Assembly (NCBI GenBank): GCA_004794785.1
Contig: SJOL01006434.1
Coordinates: 215,166-279,165 of the forward strand
DNA length: 64,000 bases
Direction: 5' to 3'
Source: Opisthorchis felineus
Taxonomy: Eukaryota > Platyhelminthes > Trematoda > Opisthorchiida > Opisthorchiidae
This document shows, in pieces, positions 10,801 through 22,800 of the stretch. Numbering within the stretch: the stretch's first letter is position 1; each line of letters begins with the position of its first letter. Position numbers and translations under genes: made by a program. The notes under the pieces were generated by a model. That model was not told where the DNA came from. It worked only from the letters and a program-made list of their open reading frames with translations, and did not search any database.

Positions 10801-13800
10801 ACTTGCATCGGAAATGCTGTGACACTTCAGCTCACCCGAAATTTTCGCAGTACATCTGTCGAACTGGTTCACTTCACTCGACAGGTTTAAAGCGTCCCAT
10901 AGTTTATCCCGTATCTGTTCTACCACTGTATTCCACTTGATCAACTTAATATAACACCTTTAATCTTCCAATCCAGCACTCTGTGTGGCTTATCGGGGTG
11001 ACGGTAAAGAGATCGCCATTAGCTTCCTGAACGGCGACGTCGTATTCTACGACCCGAGTGAAGGAACAGAGAAGGGTGCGATAAACGGGAAGCACGACCT
11101 CGGTGTAGCGCAAACTACGGAGGCGGATCTGGTCACTCCGAAACGTTCGGCTCAAGCAAGGTTAGTTCGGAGTTCTTTATACCCTAAGTTACACATCTGT
11201 GTTTTTCAGCCAACCAGCCTGACGATGCAGGAATTTCCCATTCAAACTTCTCCATTATTTTCGTGCACAACAGGACATAATCCCCGCTTAAATTGACGTA
11301 CCGATGTGCAGTCAGCTGTCCTCTAGAGCAAATGTATGACCCAGTCGTTGATGTTTAATTATATTTTTCGGAGTTTCGAAAGAATTTTACAAGTTTTTTC
11401 CAGTGGTTGTGTTCAATTTTCCCCAATGTCTTGAGCTGATTTCGTTTAGCTTTTGATGTGCTGAATAACATGATTCATAAACCATCAGATTTCCAATCAC
11501 TTTCAAGCACCAATCAACTGTCAGTGAAAATACTCCACAGCCTGCATGTTGAAGCAAACCAGTATTTCTTGTTTCGCTCAGTGTTCTACGCTTCTGGTGA
11601 CTGGTATCATTTGGACACTAGTTTTACGTACCGCATTGCATGAGTTTACTGATACGTCCACGCATTGCTTTCATCCCTAATTCACGAGGCTGCATGCATG
11701 ATACTCATATAGGCATTTTATACACCCATTCTTGTTTGGATCACCAGCTTGACAGTTGTTTATATTATAGTGGAATTGAATGCACTTCTATCTGTTCATC
11801 GATTTTCCAGCAGGATTGTTGGAATCCCTCAAGCCCATCACATGAAATCCCACATTAAGGCTAATACCATAAACCATGTTATCTGTCATAACTGCGGTTG
11901 CTTTCTGGATTCTTTTGCGACTGAACATTAAGGTCAAGTCAACAAGTACCACCCATCTCTCATCGTTACTCGTATTCTTAACGGAATGTTTCTGCTATTT
12001 TGGACGTAACTATGCCATGGACGTCCGTGACAGGCCAGTAAACACAGGCGAGGAAAGTTCGTCATTCCGGATTTTATGAAGATACACCTCGTGGCCGGTT
12101 TCGTTATGTTTGGAGCTTGTCGGGTGGGCCTAGCTCTGAAGCGGTTGGCTTAGCCACTACCTAATGGCTAAAACAAATCGTCTGGTTGAATGGTCGGTCG
12201 ATGGTTTCATGGGACAACTTGTGTGTCCGTAACTGGTAACTGTGATAGTGTGGTTTTCTTCGTATGAGAATATAATCTAACGATGAACCCCGTGAACCTC
12301 AGCTGGAGCACAGTCTGTTGTAGGCTTGACTATCACAAACCAGCTGCACTTTCCCGCAAACCAGGACTTCTCAGTGCAACCCACTGGTCACATTGGCTAT
12401 CCTGGTATTACGAAAAGCACATTTACATTCCAGTTTGTAATTCGTGAAATAGTAGCGCTTAATAAAGCCAGCCGAAATGCCTACTTGTAATTTACGCTTT
12501 CCTTCTGTCTTAGTCTATTGACCTAGAGAAGCTCAAAACTTGGAACACAGGACTTGTGGACGTAGGTCATTCGATAGTTGAAATACTTGAGACCACTTTT
12601 TCAACAACTAGGGTGTTGTTTGCTCATACGGTATTTATCCCGTTTCTTCTCACTTTAGACATACCGGCGAGAGTATTGTGTTCGGCCGGGTGGCCTTCTG
12701 TGGGATGTGGAAATGCGTTTAAGCTGCACTGATGGGCTTATTCGTAACACGATACTTTGGATTCAACCATTCTCATTGGACGTTCTCATTGGTATCGATC
12801 GAGAAGGCACGTGGCGTGGTTCAGTCAAGCCAGCTATCTTTAGGCACTCATAGAGTGCATTTTCAAGCCAGAAAAAACTACTGCGGTAAAAGAAGAATGT
12901 CGTAAATGAGAGATTCATTCGGGTCTCCTGCTAACAGCTACCTGGTGTTGAGGGTACACCGCTCGCATGCATCAAAACGTCGACAAAAATGAATTCAGCG
13001 GAAAAAAATCCCAGTAAGCTGAACACTTGAAAGGTCGCACAATCAGAAAGCTATCTGATTCCTCGGGGCCAGGAATACATAGGGAAACGGTGTAACCAGT
13101 GGAACAGGACACTAGCAAAGACGGGGATCGAGATAGTGTTTCACGCACTGGCAAGATGTTTTAGTCCGAGTGAATAAAAGAATCTTTCAGTAGTGATGGC
13201 ATAAAAACATTGTTGTACCGCACCACAGTACTTGACAAGGTCCAGTGTGTCTTTCTGGGCGGGTCTTGCAGATATGATGCATTGCTTTTTTCCCAAGTAA
13301 GTTTTCAAGACGGGATAGCAATGAAGTGGGAGGTTTCTCCTACATCTTTCAATTCTATGGTCACCGAGCTTCTGATCCATGGACCTAGTGGATTATTTAT
13401 TTCCCAACACTGACAACAAATGTGCAGGACAAGTGTCTGAAGCATCCGGAGAAACCCCAGGAATGAATCCATACTTCTGCGATATCCTTGTAAACTGGTA
13501 GTTGTAGTGACCGTGCCTGAGACTGTGGTGAATGAAAATGAAGTGATAACTTTTGTTGAAGGTGAAATGACTTCTAAAGCCGTACTGCAATAGGCTTGTT
13601 CTTCTGCCCGGATTGTTTTGATTGCCTGATCATTTTGCCCTATGATTTCAATTGGGGGGTTCAAGAACCTGCTACTGTTATTTTCAAACACCGTGAGTTC
13701 TTCGGAATATCTACTTTTTTCTCTCTGTTAATGCATTGATCAAGGTGTTGCCTTATTGAGGTGTGGACGCAATACTTGCATGAGGCGAGGAGATAAAGTA

Positions 13801-16800
13801 GTGGATTCTTTCATTGAGGAGGCTGTGAAGCACGCTGATTACCTACTTTCATCCCTGCACGTCCCCGAAGATTTTTATCGACCGTGATATTGTCCGCATT
13901 TTGGGGCAGTAGTGTACCCGATCCATTCAACGTTGACTTGTTTTCAACACGTGCAGTGGCATTACTAATTTTTGGTTAGGGTTCCACCTTACTGTGGAAA
14001 TTATTCTTCTAGGTAAAAACGATGGCTGATACACCTGTCGTAGGATTGTCGTAGACGTTCACTTATAATTTTGATGGCCGAACTATACAACTTTCCAGCG
14101 AACCACGTGATGTGCCAGTCGAACTTCCCCACTGTCACTGCGTTTTTGTTTCTTGCTCTGAGTATATTCTGCCAATCCATACTCCTAGTGGTACTTTTGC
14201 GCACTCCCTACCGCAGTGAATGTAACACTGGGTGTCATTGTCAGTAATCAAATGACCTTTCCCCGTCTTTCCTGCCAATTGAACAGAAAATTTCAGACAA
14301 TTGCCTACTCCGCTGATGGAGAACACTTGTTGGCAGGCGGTGACTCAAAATATGTTTGCCTTTATTCGATTCCGGATCGAGTTTTACTCAAGCGATTCGA
14401 AGTGACATGTAATCTTTCGTTGGACGGAGTGCAGGAAGTTCATGATCGTCGGCGATTCCTCGCCCAGTATTCCACTGAAGCCGTGCACGCTAAACTATCT
14501 CAAAATATAAGCCTACCAATCCCGACCAGCCGAGCAGGTGTGGATCGAAGCAGTCGTCAGTGGCGCCCAGAAATCCACGTTTCATCAGTACAGTTTGCTC
14601 CAACTGGTACGTTTCCGCCTAAACGCACGTTGAGATTTTTTCTGGGTAATGCTGCCTTCAGTCTGAGTTCATACATTTTTCACAGGATAAATACACTTCG
14701 TTGATACATATGTAGCTGACAGTACTGATCTCCTTAGGTCCCTGTTAGTTACTCTCCTGAGGAGCGGAAATACTTTAATCATGGGGCCACACTCCTTTGA
14801 GTGGCTTCCTAATTCACGGACAGCCCAGATAAAGATTGTGAAACATTTGTCGTTGAATGAACCTGTTCATGGAGTTTCTATTTTGACCCAGGTGGAATTG
14901 ATTTAAAAGTACTGCAGTGCATTTTGACCTTTATTTTTATTTGGCTGATCCTGGCTTGGAAAACGGTAGGACCCCTCTTGAACAATCGAAAAACCTAGTA
15001 GCCCAAAAGCGGCCACGTTTGCCCCAATCACTTAGAAACGCTGCAGCTAATAGTTTCTTCGTTATTGATCCTATTTTTTGCGTGAGAACTTTTCCCTAAT
15101 ACTTTACGCCGGGCCGTTCGTATAGCTTGCAGTCCAACTGATCTGTGATAGACACTAGATTTTGAAGGCAACTGTGGCATTTTTGTATTCTTGAAGTAGA
15201 TTATTTTCTTTGTTGAATTCAAGCCTGGGTATCCGATGTCAGGTATTTTGCACCGAAGATATGGTGAACCACCGAAGAACACAACTCAGGGATCTCTGGC
15301 AAGAAATGACGCTTGTACCGATGGACTGGGCACTTCAGATTAATGAATTTCGGATGCTACTTGAAATTTCAGCGGATGCGAACGTACCTATTTTTCAAAC
15401 GCCACCAAATATCTTGTCTCTAGATCTACCCACTCGGTTCGTCGTAACGATTGAAGATTCCAAGCGACGCACGCCAGACTGACTTGCATCGGTCTCAACA
15501 GATTCCTTCCCAGACTATTGATACGAAGTGGTTTGGTGCTGGCGCAAGCAGTTACTCAAACAAGTCATCGAACTTCACTGAGTGCCTTAAGTGGCACGGA
15601 TGCTGCAAGGGCGGAAAACTGGAGTCCGGTCGGTCAAAAGTTTTGTTGACCAGTTCGTCGGGTTCACTCAGCCATTTGGATAATTTTACATATACGCGAC
15701 CAAAAGTGCTGGTTTTCTTCCGTTTCAAATATGTACTGCTAAATGATCTATTGCCCAACGAGATATGCCGCCTCAGTTTCTTTGGGAACAAAAGCTTTGA
15801 TGGTAATTAACTGGAGGGTTTAGCCGATGGTTTTCCAATATTTCTGAATGTGAAGGAGATAACGCCGTTACAGTCGTTGGTATGCCCTTCAGTACACGCA
15901 GTTAGCTATTGTATCTCGACCTGCCTCATCCACTCCATGAGTAGGTGCTCGTTTTTCTGCCGATTTCGGTGATAAAGTCATTACAAGAACCTCAAAGGCT
16001 GGGTTCGCGTTCGATACTTTTTGCTACTTCTGATGATAAAGTGACATGCTTATGGATCTCAGGGGGCTCGGTGCTGTTTTAAGCTATGATCACGTGGATT
16101 CTGCAAGTGAAAGCCATGTGGTCGTTTCATGCTTTTCATAAATGGTCTCTGAGTGATTTTATAGAAAGATGTAGTTGTACCATTAGTAATTACTTTGATA
16201 ACAGCATTTGGCACTACGAAACCCTGAGGCTGCGTCGTGCACGACGCATGCTGAGTTACTGATTTCCAATGCTCAAACACGCAGAGATCGCTAACCTGTG
16301 AGTTAGCAGAGGCAGTTAGAAGGTCCTTTTGGAGAGCGTGTGAATAGCTTTCGAGGTTGTGGTCCTCTGACCTACTTCGTGCATAACCAGCAATCCCCAT
16401 CGTGTTCTTGTCTTCAGACGCCTAGCGGATTGTTTGAGAGATTGTTTGGAGGTGCAGGATGCTCAACAGCCCCACTACCTACTCCAACCAACTTCGCTCT
16501 TCACAACCGGTCTTTGGAACCAATTTGTAACTGCACGCTAACAAGCTCGAGATAGCTCAAGTGTTAAGGCGCCAGCCTGTGACTGCGAGCTTCTTGTTCT
16601 CTCATTGCAGTGTTGAACTATTGATTTCTCCCACCTAGAGTTAATCAACGTATCAATACCTCAGTCATCTTGTTTAATTAGTGTATCGAAAGCTTCGGAG
16701 CCGAAATTTTCCGCTATAGGCTAGTGATATCCCGGTTTTCGGAACTCCTTTGAGTGACATGGCAGCTAGGCACCGAAGGGGTGTTACGGCTGAACGATTA

Positions 16801-19800
16801 TTATTATTATTTCGGAACTCTGATCGTTCATAGTGAGGATGTACAATTGTCATGTCATCTGCGTGGGCTACAACTAGGTATAAGTTTACCAGATACACAA
16901 AGCCTAACGTTGTCGTTTTGGCTTAGTCTGAATTTATCGGTGCTGTGAATTGTTCGATACTGTATTCCTAGCATGGTACATGGTCTAATGATTTCCGTTT
17001 GTTCCCCACGTATTTGCTTTGTGTACGGTCATAATCAAGCAATACGACCCCATTCACCCCTTTCAACTCGTCTGGAAGCTTTGATTCATTGTTAGTGATT
17101 TTACCTTGCTTGTTACACCATGAACGATACATATGTTAAACCTCATTAGTCTTTTGAAACACGGTACCAAATGAACTGGACATATGTGTTCTTTGTCGGA
17201 CGCGGTCCTAGATGTTTTGTGAATTTCTTGTTCATCCAGTTTATTTTCTAAACATTAAATATCGTTACTCAGAAAACGCATACTTACCAAGCTCACTCCG
17301 CTGTTAAAATAGGAACCGTTTTGATATTCACCTTGAATAGTACAACAAAAAGATATGTGGTTTTGTATGCTTATCCGTAGGTATCTATGACATTACCCTC
17401 AGTTTGATGCCAACCAATCGTGGCGTTTTTTGTGGATAGTTCAGAGAACGAACAGCCTTTAGAATTGTACTCACATTTTATTGTATTCAAACCGTACAGA
17501 GTGCACCTACTGATGCATGCAGGAATTTAACTCCCGATCCGTATTCCCAATCTCAGCCAACAGGATTACTGTGTCCTATACTGTCCATATGTTATTCTGA
17601 AGACCAGAGTATCCTAAAACTTCACTGTAGTGTCTACCTCTCTGCAATGACCGCTTTCTGTCAGTTCTGCCAGTCGTCGCTCTAAGTGAGTTTTGCAGGA
17701 AATACCGGGACTTTCGGCATTGTGCAGTGCATAGGTACACGAATTTGCTAGCGTATGATTGGGACCGTTGATCAGCTTGGTGACCTCCTTTTTCAACAAT
17801 GCGCGGAAAATTTGCTAGAAATATCAAATTACACGGCGCGGCCAGCGGTATCAACCGTTACTTCCGTTGTGGAATGGCAACTGTGCACCCATGGCATCAC
17901 CAGGTTTGTCTGATCCCGTAGGTTTGCATATAGTCTTTCGGTACATTTGAATTGATGCTCAAAATGCCAATTTCAGGTGTAGCTGAGGAAACCCTTCATG
18001 CAGTCACCATTCCATTTAATGTACACGGGTGCTCAATTTTACTTTCTTCACAAGTCATCTCTCTGTCCTTTGTCCACTGATCTGAGTTTATCACACAACC
18101 TTCATAACCTACTTTGAAAGATGATTCAGGTGGTGTGAATGATCGAGTTTTAGTTTGGCACAGGTGGATTTGAAGTCATATGAACTCTGTTTGGTCGCTT
18201 TGGAAGTTGGAAGGGTGTACTGCGAATAAGCTTTTATCCGCACTGTTTATCTGATAGATTCATGGGAAAGGTCAACCGTTCATAAAAACTCGCATATCTG
18301 TCTAAACAAATAGGATGTTTACGAGTGCTTATTTTCGGCCGTTCAACGGTAATTTTGTGATTTTAAACAGTACTTGTTGGTAGACTAGTCATCCTTCTTA
18401 TATAATGGATAATTGATTTTCTGAAATCCTGTGACCACAGTAACTGTGTTATGCCCTTAGGTGACGCTTTCGCTGCTACAACGACGGAGGGTGTCCTAGT
18501 CTATTCGCTAGCATCTGTGTGCACTGGTTTCGGTTTCGGTGATCACTCTGTTCTTGATCGGGCTACTTATGGAGGATGGCTGTTCGACGCCGTTGGTCTA
18601 GATGAAACGGCTACTCCGGAAAATGCACGCCTCGCCTTAGCTGAGGGCAAACAAGCCCAAGCTTTGGATATTGCGATCCGTTTGCGTTTGCATGAACTGG
18701 TGAAGGAAGTGATGGAGTCCATTCCATCTAACCAGAGTGAGCTATTTTTTCTGTTCCCCTTGTTTTCCCCCCACGCATTGCCAAAGAGCCGAGTGGAATG
18801 CAGGTAGATTATTATAAAAAAGGACGACGATCCTACCACTTATGATGTGCTAATGAGAAGGATGACGCGATAAAACATTTCATCCTAACCCGGTTTTTCA
18901 TTCCCTAATTTATTGGAGGAGTTATAGATGTGAGTGGTAACAATCCTAACATACGGGGGCGAGTATTCATTGAAATCGCTTCTCACAGTAACATGTTGAA
19001 TGGACACCAGAAGATGGAATCCGGTATCTCGTTTCTCAAACAATCGTTCAAACATAGGCACTCGTTTAGGATCGAGTGTTAGGCCACGCTGTGTTAGTTA
19101 TTTGGGCACACTTGCGTTGCACACATCTTCCCTCTGGCTGCAACAGCCAGTCACCAGGCCAGATTATTAGGTCGGTTGCCTTTTCCTTCTTGAAGGGAGT
19201 CACACGAAGTTAGCTTAGCTTTCTCAATAGTCTTACCTTCCACTCTAAGAAGTTTCTCTGCTGAGTTCGGTGCTAAAGGCTTGGTGCTGAACAGATGCGG
19301 CTGGTTATATACGACTCGTCTTAGTGTTTTTGGTTCGTAAAAAAACAGGTTTTTAATTTGTGATCTTCAGACGACTTGTTTTATTGTTTTTTAGACATTT
19401 CGGACGTACTCCCTTTGAGAACTCCTGTCTTTATTAAGTGAAACTACATTATTGTACTACTTGTTTCCCATCTTTTATATCGCAGATGTCAAACTAGTAA
19501 TTCGTGGAAAGATCAGTGGAAATGATACGCAATGAGTTCAGTAGCCTTTAATACCATACTACATACTCATACGCATTTCTTCGGAAAATATATTGATATC
19601 GCAGAGGACACACTGTAAGCGACCACAATGGAACGCAAAGAAGGCAAATCCATAGGGACAGATGAATTCAGCAACACCCGCATACTTTTAGCCATTCTGT
19701 TTCGCCTAGTATCAATTCACGGGAAGCTCTATAACTTTCAGCGCACGAAATCACGGTTTATTATAAGCAAAGTTTCCGTCCAAAAGAAATATCTGCTGCA

Positions 19801-22800
19801 GTCTAGGATAGCACGACCTATTGCTTTCACTAACCAAGAGGAAATTCTACTACAAATGTACCGGTCGAGGGCGCTATTTATTTCACCCGAATTCTTTCCA
19901 CTGTTATTGAAGCCAGCTTTTTCAACTCACAATATGTTTGTTCTTCGTTAGTCGATTTCCTTGCCCGCCAGCTACCAACACGCCAGGTAGTTGAGTTTGT
20001 TATTCCCTTCTTGGCTCGTCAACTGAGCGGCCACTCTCGTCACGTGGAGTTCTACACACACTGGACCGATTCTGTACTACGTTCTCGTGGACTTGATCTA
20101 CGACGCGGAGCGGCTAGCTGGGCCCTTGCTGGTCCAGGGAATCGTTCGCAGGATTCTAGCGTGAACAAGAGTGCCTCTGATAAAATTGGGTTTCTGAGCG
20201 AACATGGAGAATGGGCTTCGTGTCAGGCAAGTTTGGTGCGTCTACAGGGAAGTCTCGAACAGATCAAAACCAACGTCATTCACAGGTACTCACATATGTA
20301 TTTTAGTGAACATTCGAAGCGCTTTTGTATATGATGTTTGATTTCAAGTTGTTGAACGTTTTTAAATGGTGTAGTCGAACTGTTTTTCGAAAATGAATCG
20401 TTTGACTTTTGTGGTGCAAACCAAATGGCACTGTATGTACCTTCCAAACGATGCTTATTTATCGAGTTATTGCTTCAATTTTTTTCTTCGGAAAAAATTC
20501 GAATCCTGTGTTAGCATTTACTTGTCATCATTAGCGTTAATCTTCTTTTTGCACGCACCATTGTGATTGGGCGGTTTGCCATTGTGGTCAAAGGTGTGTA
20601 TGATCCAATCCCGTTACATCCGTTAACCCACTCAATAACTGTTGTTGGCCAGCACCTATTCACAGCCGTTGTAAGGCCACAATAGGGCTGGTGCGACAAG
20701 GCTCGGACGGAATTCAAGAAAACTGTGGATAATCCATGTTTTTGTCTGTGACGCATCTACCGTTGAGGAGCCATGTACTGAACACCTTTGGAGGGACCCG
20801 GCTCAATTGATCTAGCGTACATCGAGGAGGCGACGGTGTGATGAGGGATACGATAGAAATATGTTTTCAAGGAACCGATAGGTGACACATCGTTGGAGTT
20901 ATATCGAGTGCTGTCTGATGGAGGAAGATGGTATTAGGCCCGACTATATCCCCCATAAGCGTTTGTCTGTGACTACCAGCACTCGTGCTTTGAGTCCATT
21001 GATCCAGGAAACATTTCGGTGTGCTGTTAACGATGGTCTTTTAATCAGCGACGCTCTGGTTACATTCGAACAAATAAGGAAACGTGTTAAACGTGATTAA
21101 CACGTTTCTTGGGTTTACATTGCCGCCGATGGCCCTATAACCGTTCTTGCGATGTCACGTTGTCAATTATGTGCAGAATGCGACTGTCCTTACTTACTCG
21201 ATCGCTAGACCCTCACGACAACATAGTATGCCACCGATTCTCTATTTGATTTACGGCGTGCTGTGCGTTCATGGATTCTATCAAAGAGAAGAATAGTTTC
21301 TGACTGCTTTTCTAAGCTTGGATTCGCTCAGACTCACTCAATCCTAATGTGTCTGTATTCTCTCAGTGTCGCAATTGCTTTGTATTCGATTACGTCCTGT
21401 TCACATTTTTCTGTTTTCGAATTCCCTACTCCAATCCAATTACTTCCATTTGTCCATCTCTGGCCAATCAGTTCCCCGCAAGTGTTTCAGTGTATCACTC
21501 CCTTTGAGTCCAAGCCTATTTGTTTATTTAATGGGAATGTGGTATTGACAGCTACGTCTCTTGTTGACACTCAGTGAGTATCTACGCATAGTGATCCATC
21601 AGTTGTTGGAAACTCGTCCTGTATTATTTATAGTCAAGTTTCTGTTCGCTTCCCACGAATTTAACAGTTTGCTCAGAAAAGCAACAAACAGCTTTTTGGT
21701 TGGTTAGTATGAAAGGGAATTCGCACGAATGCAGTGATGCCGCAAGTTCGGAACTATGTATCCTACCCTTATTCCCATTGATACGTTTGATTGAGAAGTG
21801 CAACCTTGTAATCCTACAACTGAAGAATCCTTGTCCATGAATTGGGTTGAGCGCAAATGAATGCCTTAAGGACATTTTATCCGGTTGTTCAATTTACTTG
21901 CTCGCATACTCACAGCTCGAATTTTTGCATGGGTCTAGGACAGCGTAATTTTTCATTAACGTTACCCAAAAGAGGTATCAGAGGTATCCGTAATACACTA
22001 CTCATAAAGTTGCTGAAAACTCTTCGGCAGCCCACGACCAGTTTCGCCCTTCTCAGGGCTTAAACATATCATAAACGGGAGATTCAGCTAGGTTACAGGT
22101 GATTTTCCCGTCAACATCAAATTGGTGTGTAAATGAGTGTATTTCGCTAAGGTACAAGAATATTTTGTCTATTCATGGTTTTGGCGGCGTGCATTTTATT
22201 TTCGTTTTTTTTGCACGCTGGGCCACACGTAGTACTGTTTTATATCTTCGGTAGCACCTAAAAGAAACAATTAACGAATGGCCTTCGGTCTTCTTCGAAA
22301 TTTGCAGGTGATTTCATCTACCGGGAATCGCTTATCTCATCACACGTCGTTTCCGATAATTAACCGCAATTCTGGCGCGCAACACAACGTTCATTTGATT
22401 CTTGCAATTGTGTATCCCGTTCTTTGCCTATTCATTTAACGATTCCGATGCCAAGCGCCATCCAAGTGTATTGCCCTAGTGGTATACACCGTCATTAGAA
22501 CACGTCATGCGTCTTAGTTGGTATTTGTAAAAGTGCATTCATTAAGGCTGGTACCATTAAATGGATGTAGCCGGACAGCCTACCAACCAGATTTACGGAA
22601 AATAGAATACGTGCGTGTCAGATTGAAACTATCTTCTGGTACACCTTTTTAGTGTCTCATGTCATACAGTTTCTCTACTGGACTCCGTCCAACCAAGGTA
22701 ACTGTTTTTGCCAATGAGAGAGGGCAATATAGTCGTGATTGTTTCCACCAATGTTAAGCACTCTGTTTGAATTCTGTCTCATGTAGTGAGTGGAATCTAA

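Noticed and set aside
13305..13691. 128-codon minus-strand ORF in PWP2 intron 10
   Set aside because: No recognised domain or splice partner; kept only as a note in the intron entry.
19628..19951. 107-codon + strand ORF ending at exon 13
   Set aside because: Out of frame with exon 13 and unlike PWP2; exon 12 joins exon 13 directly in a conserved reading.
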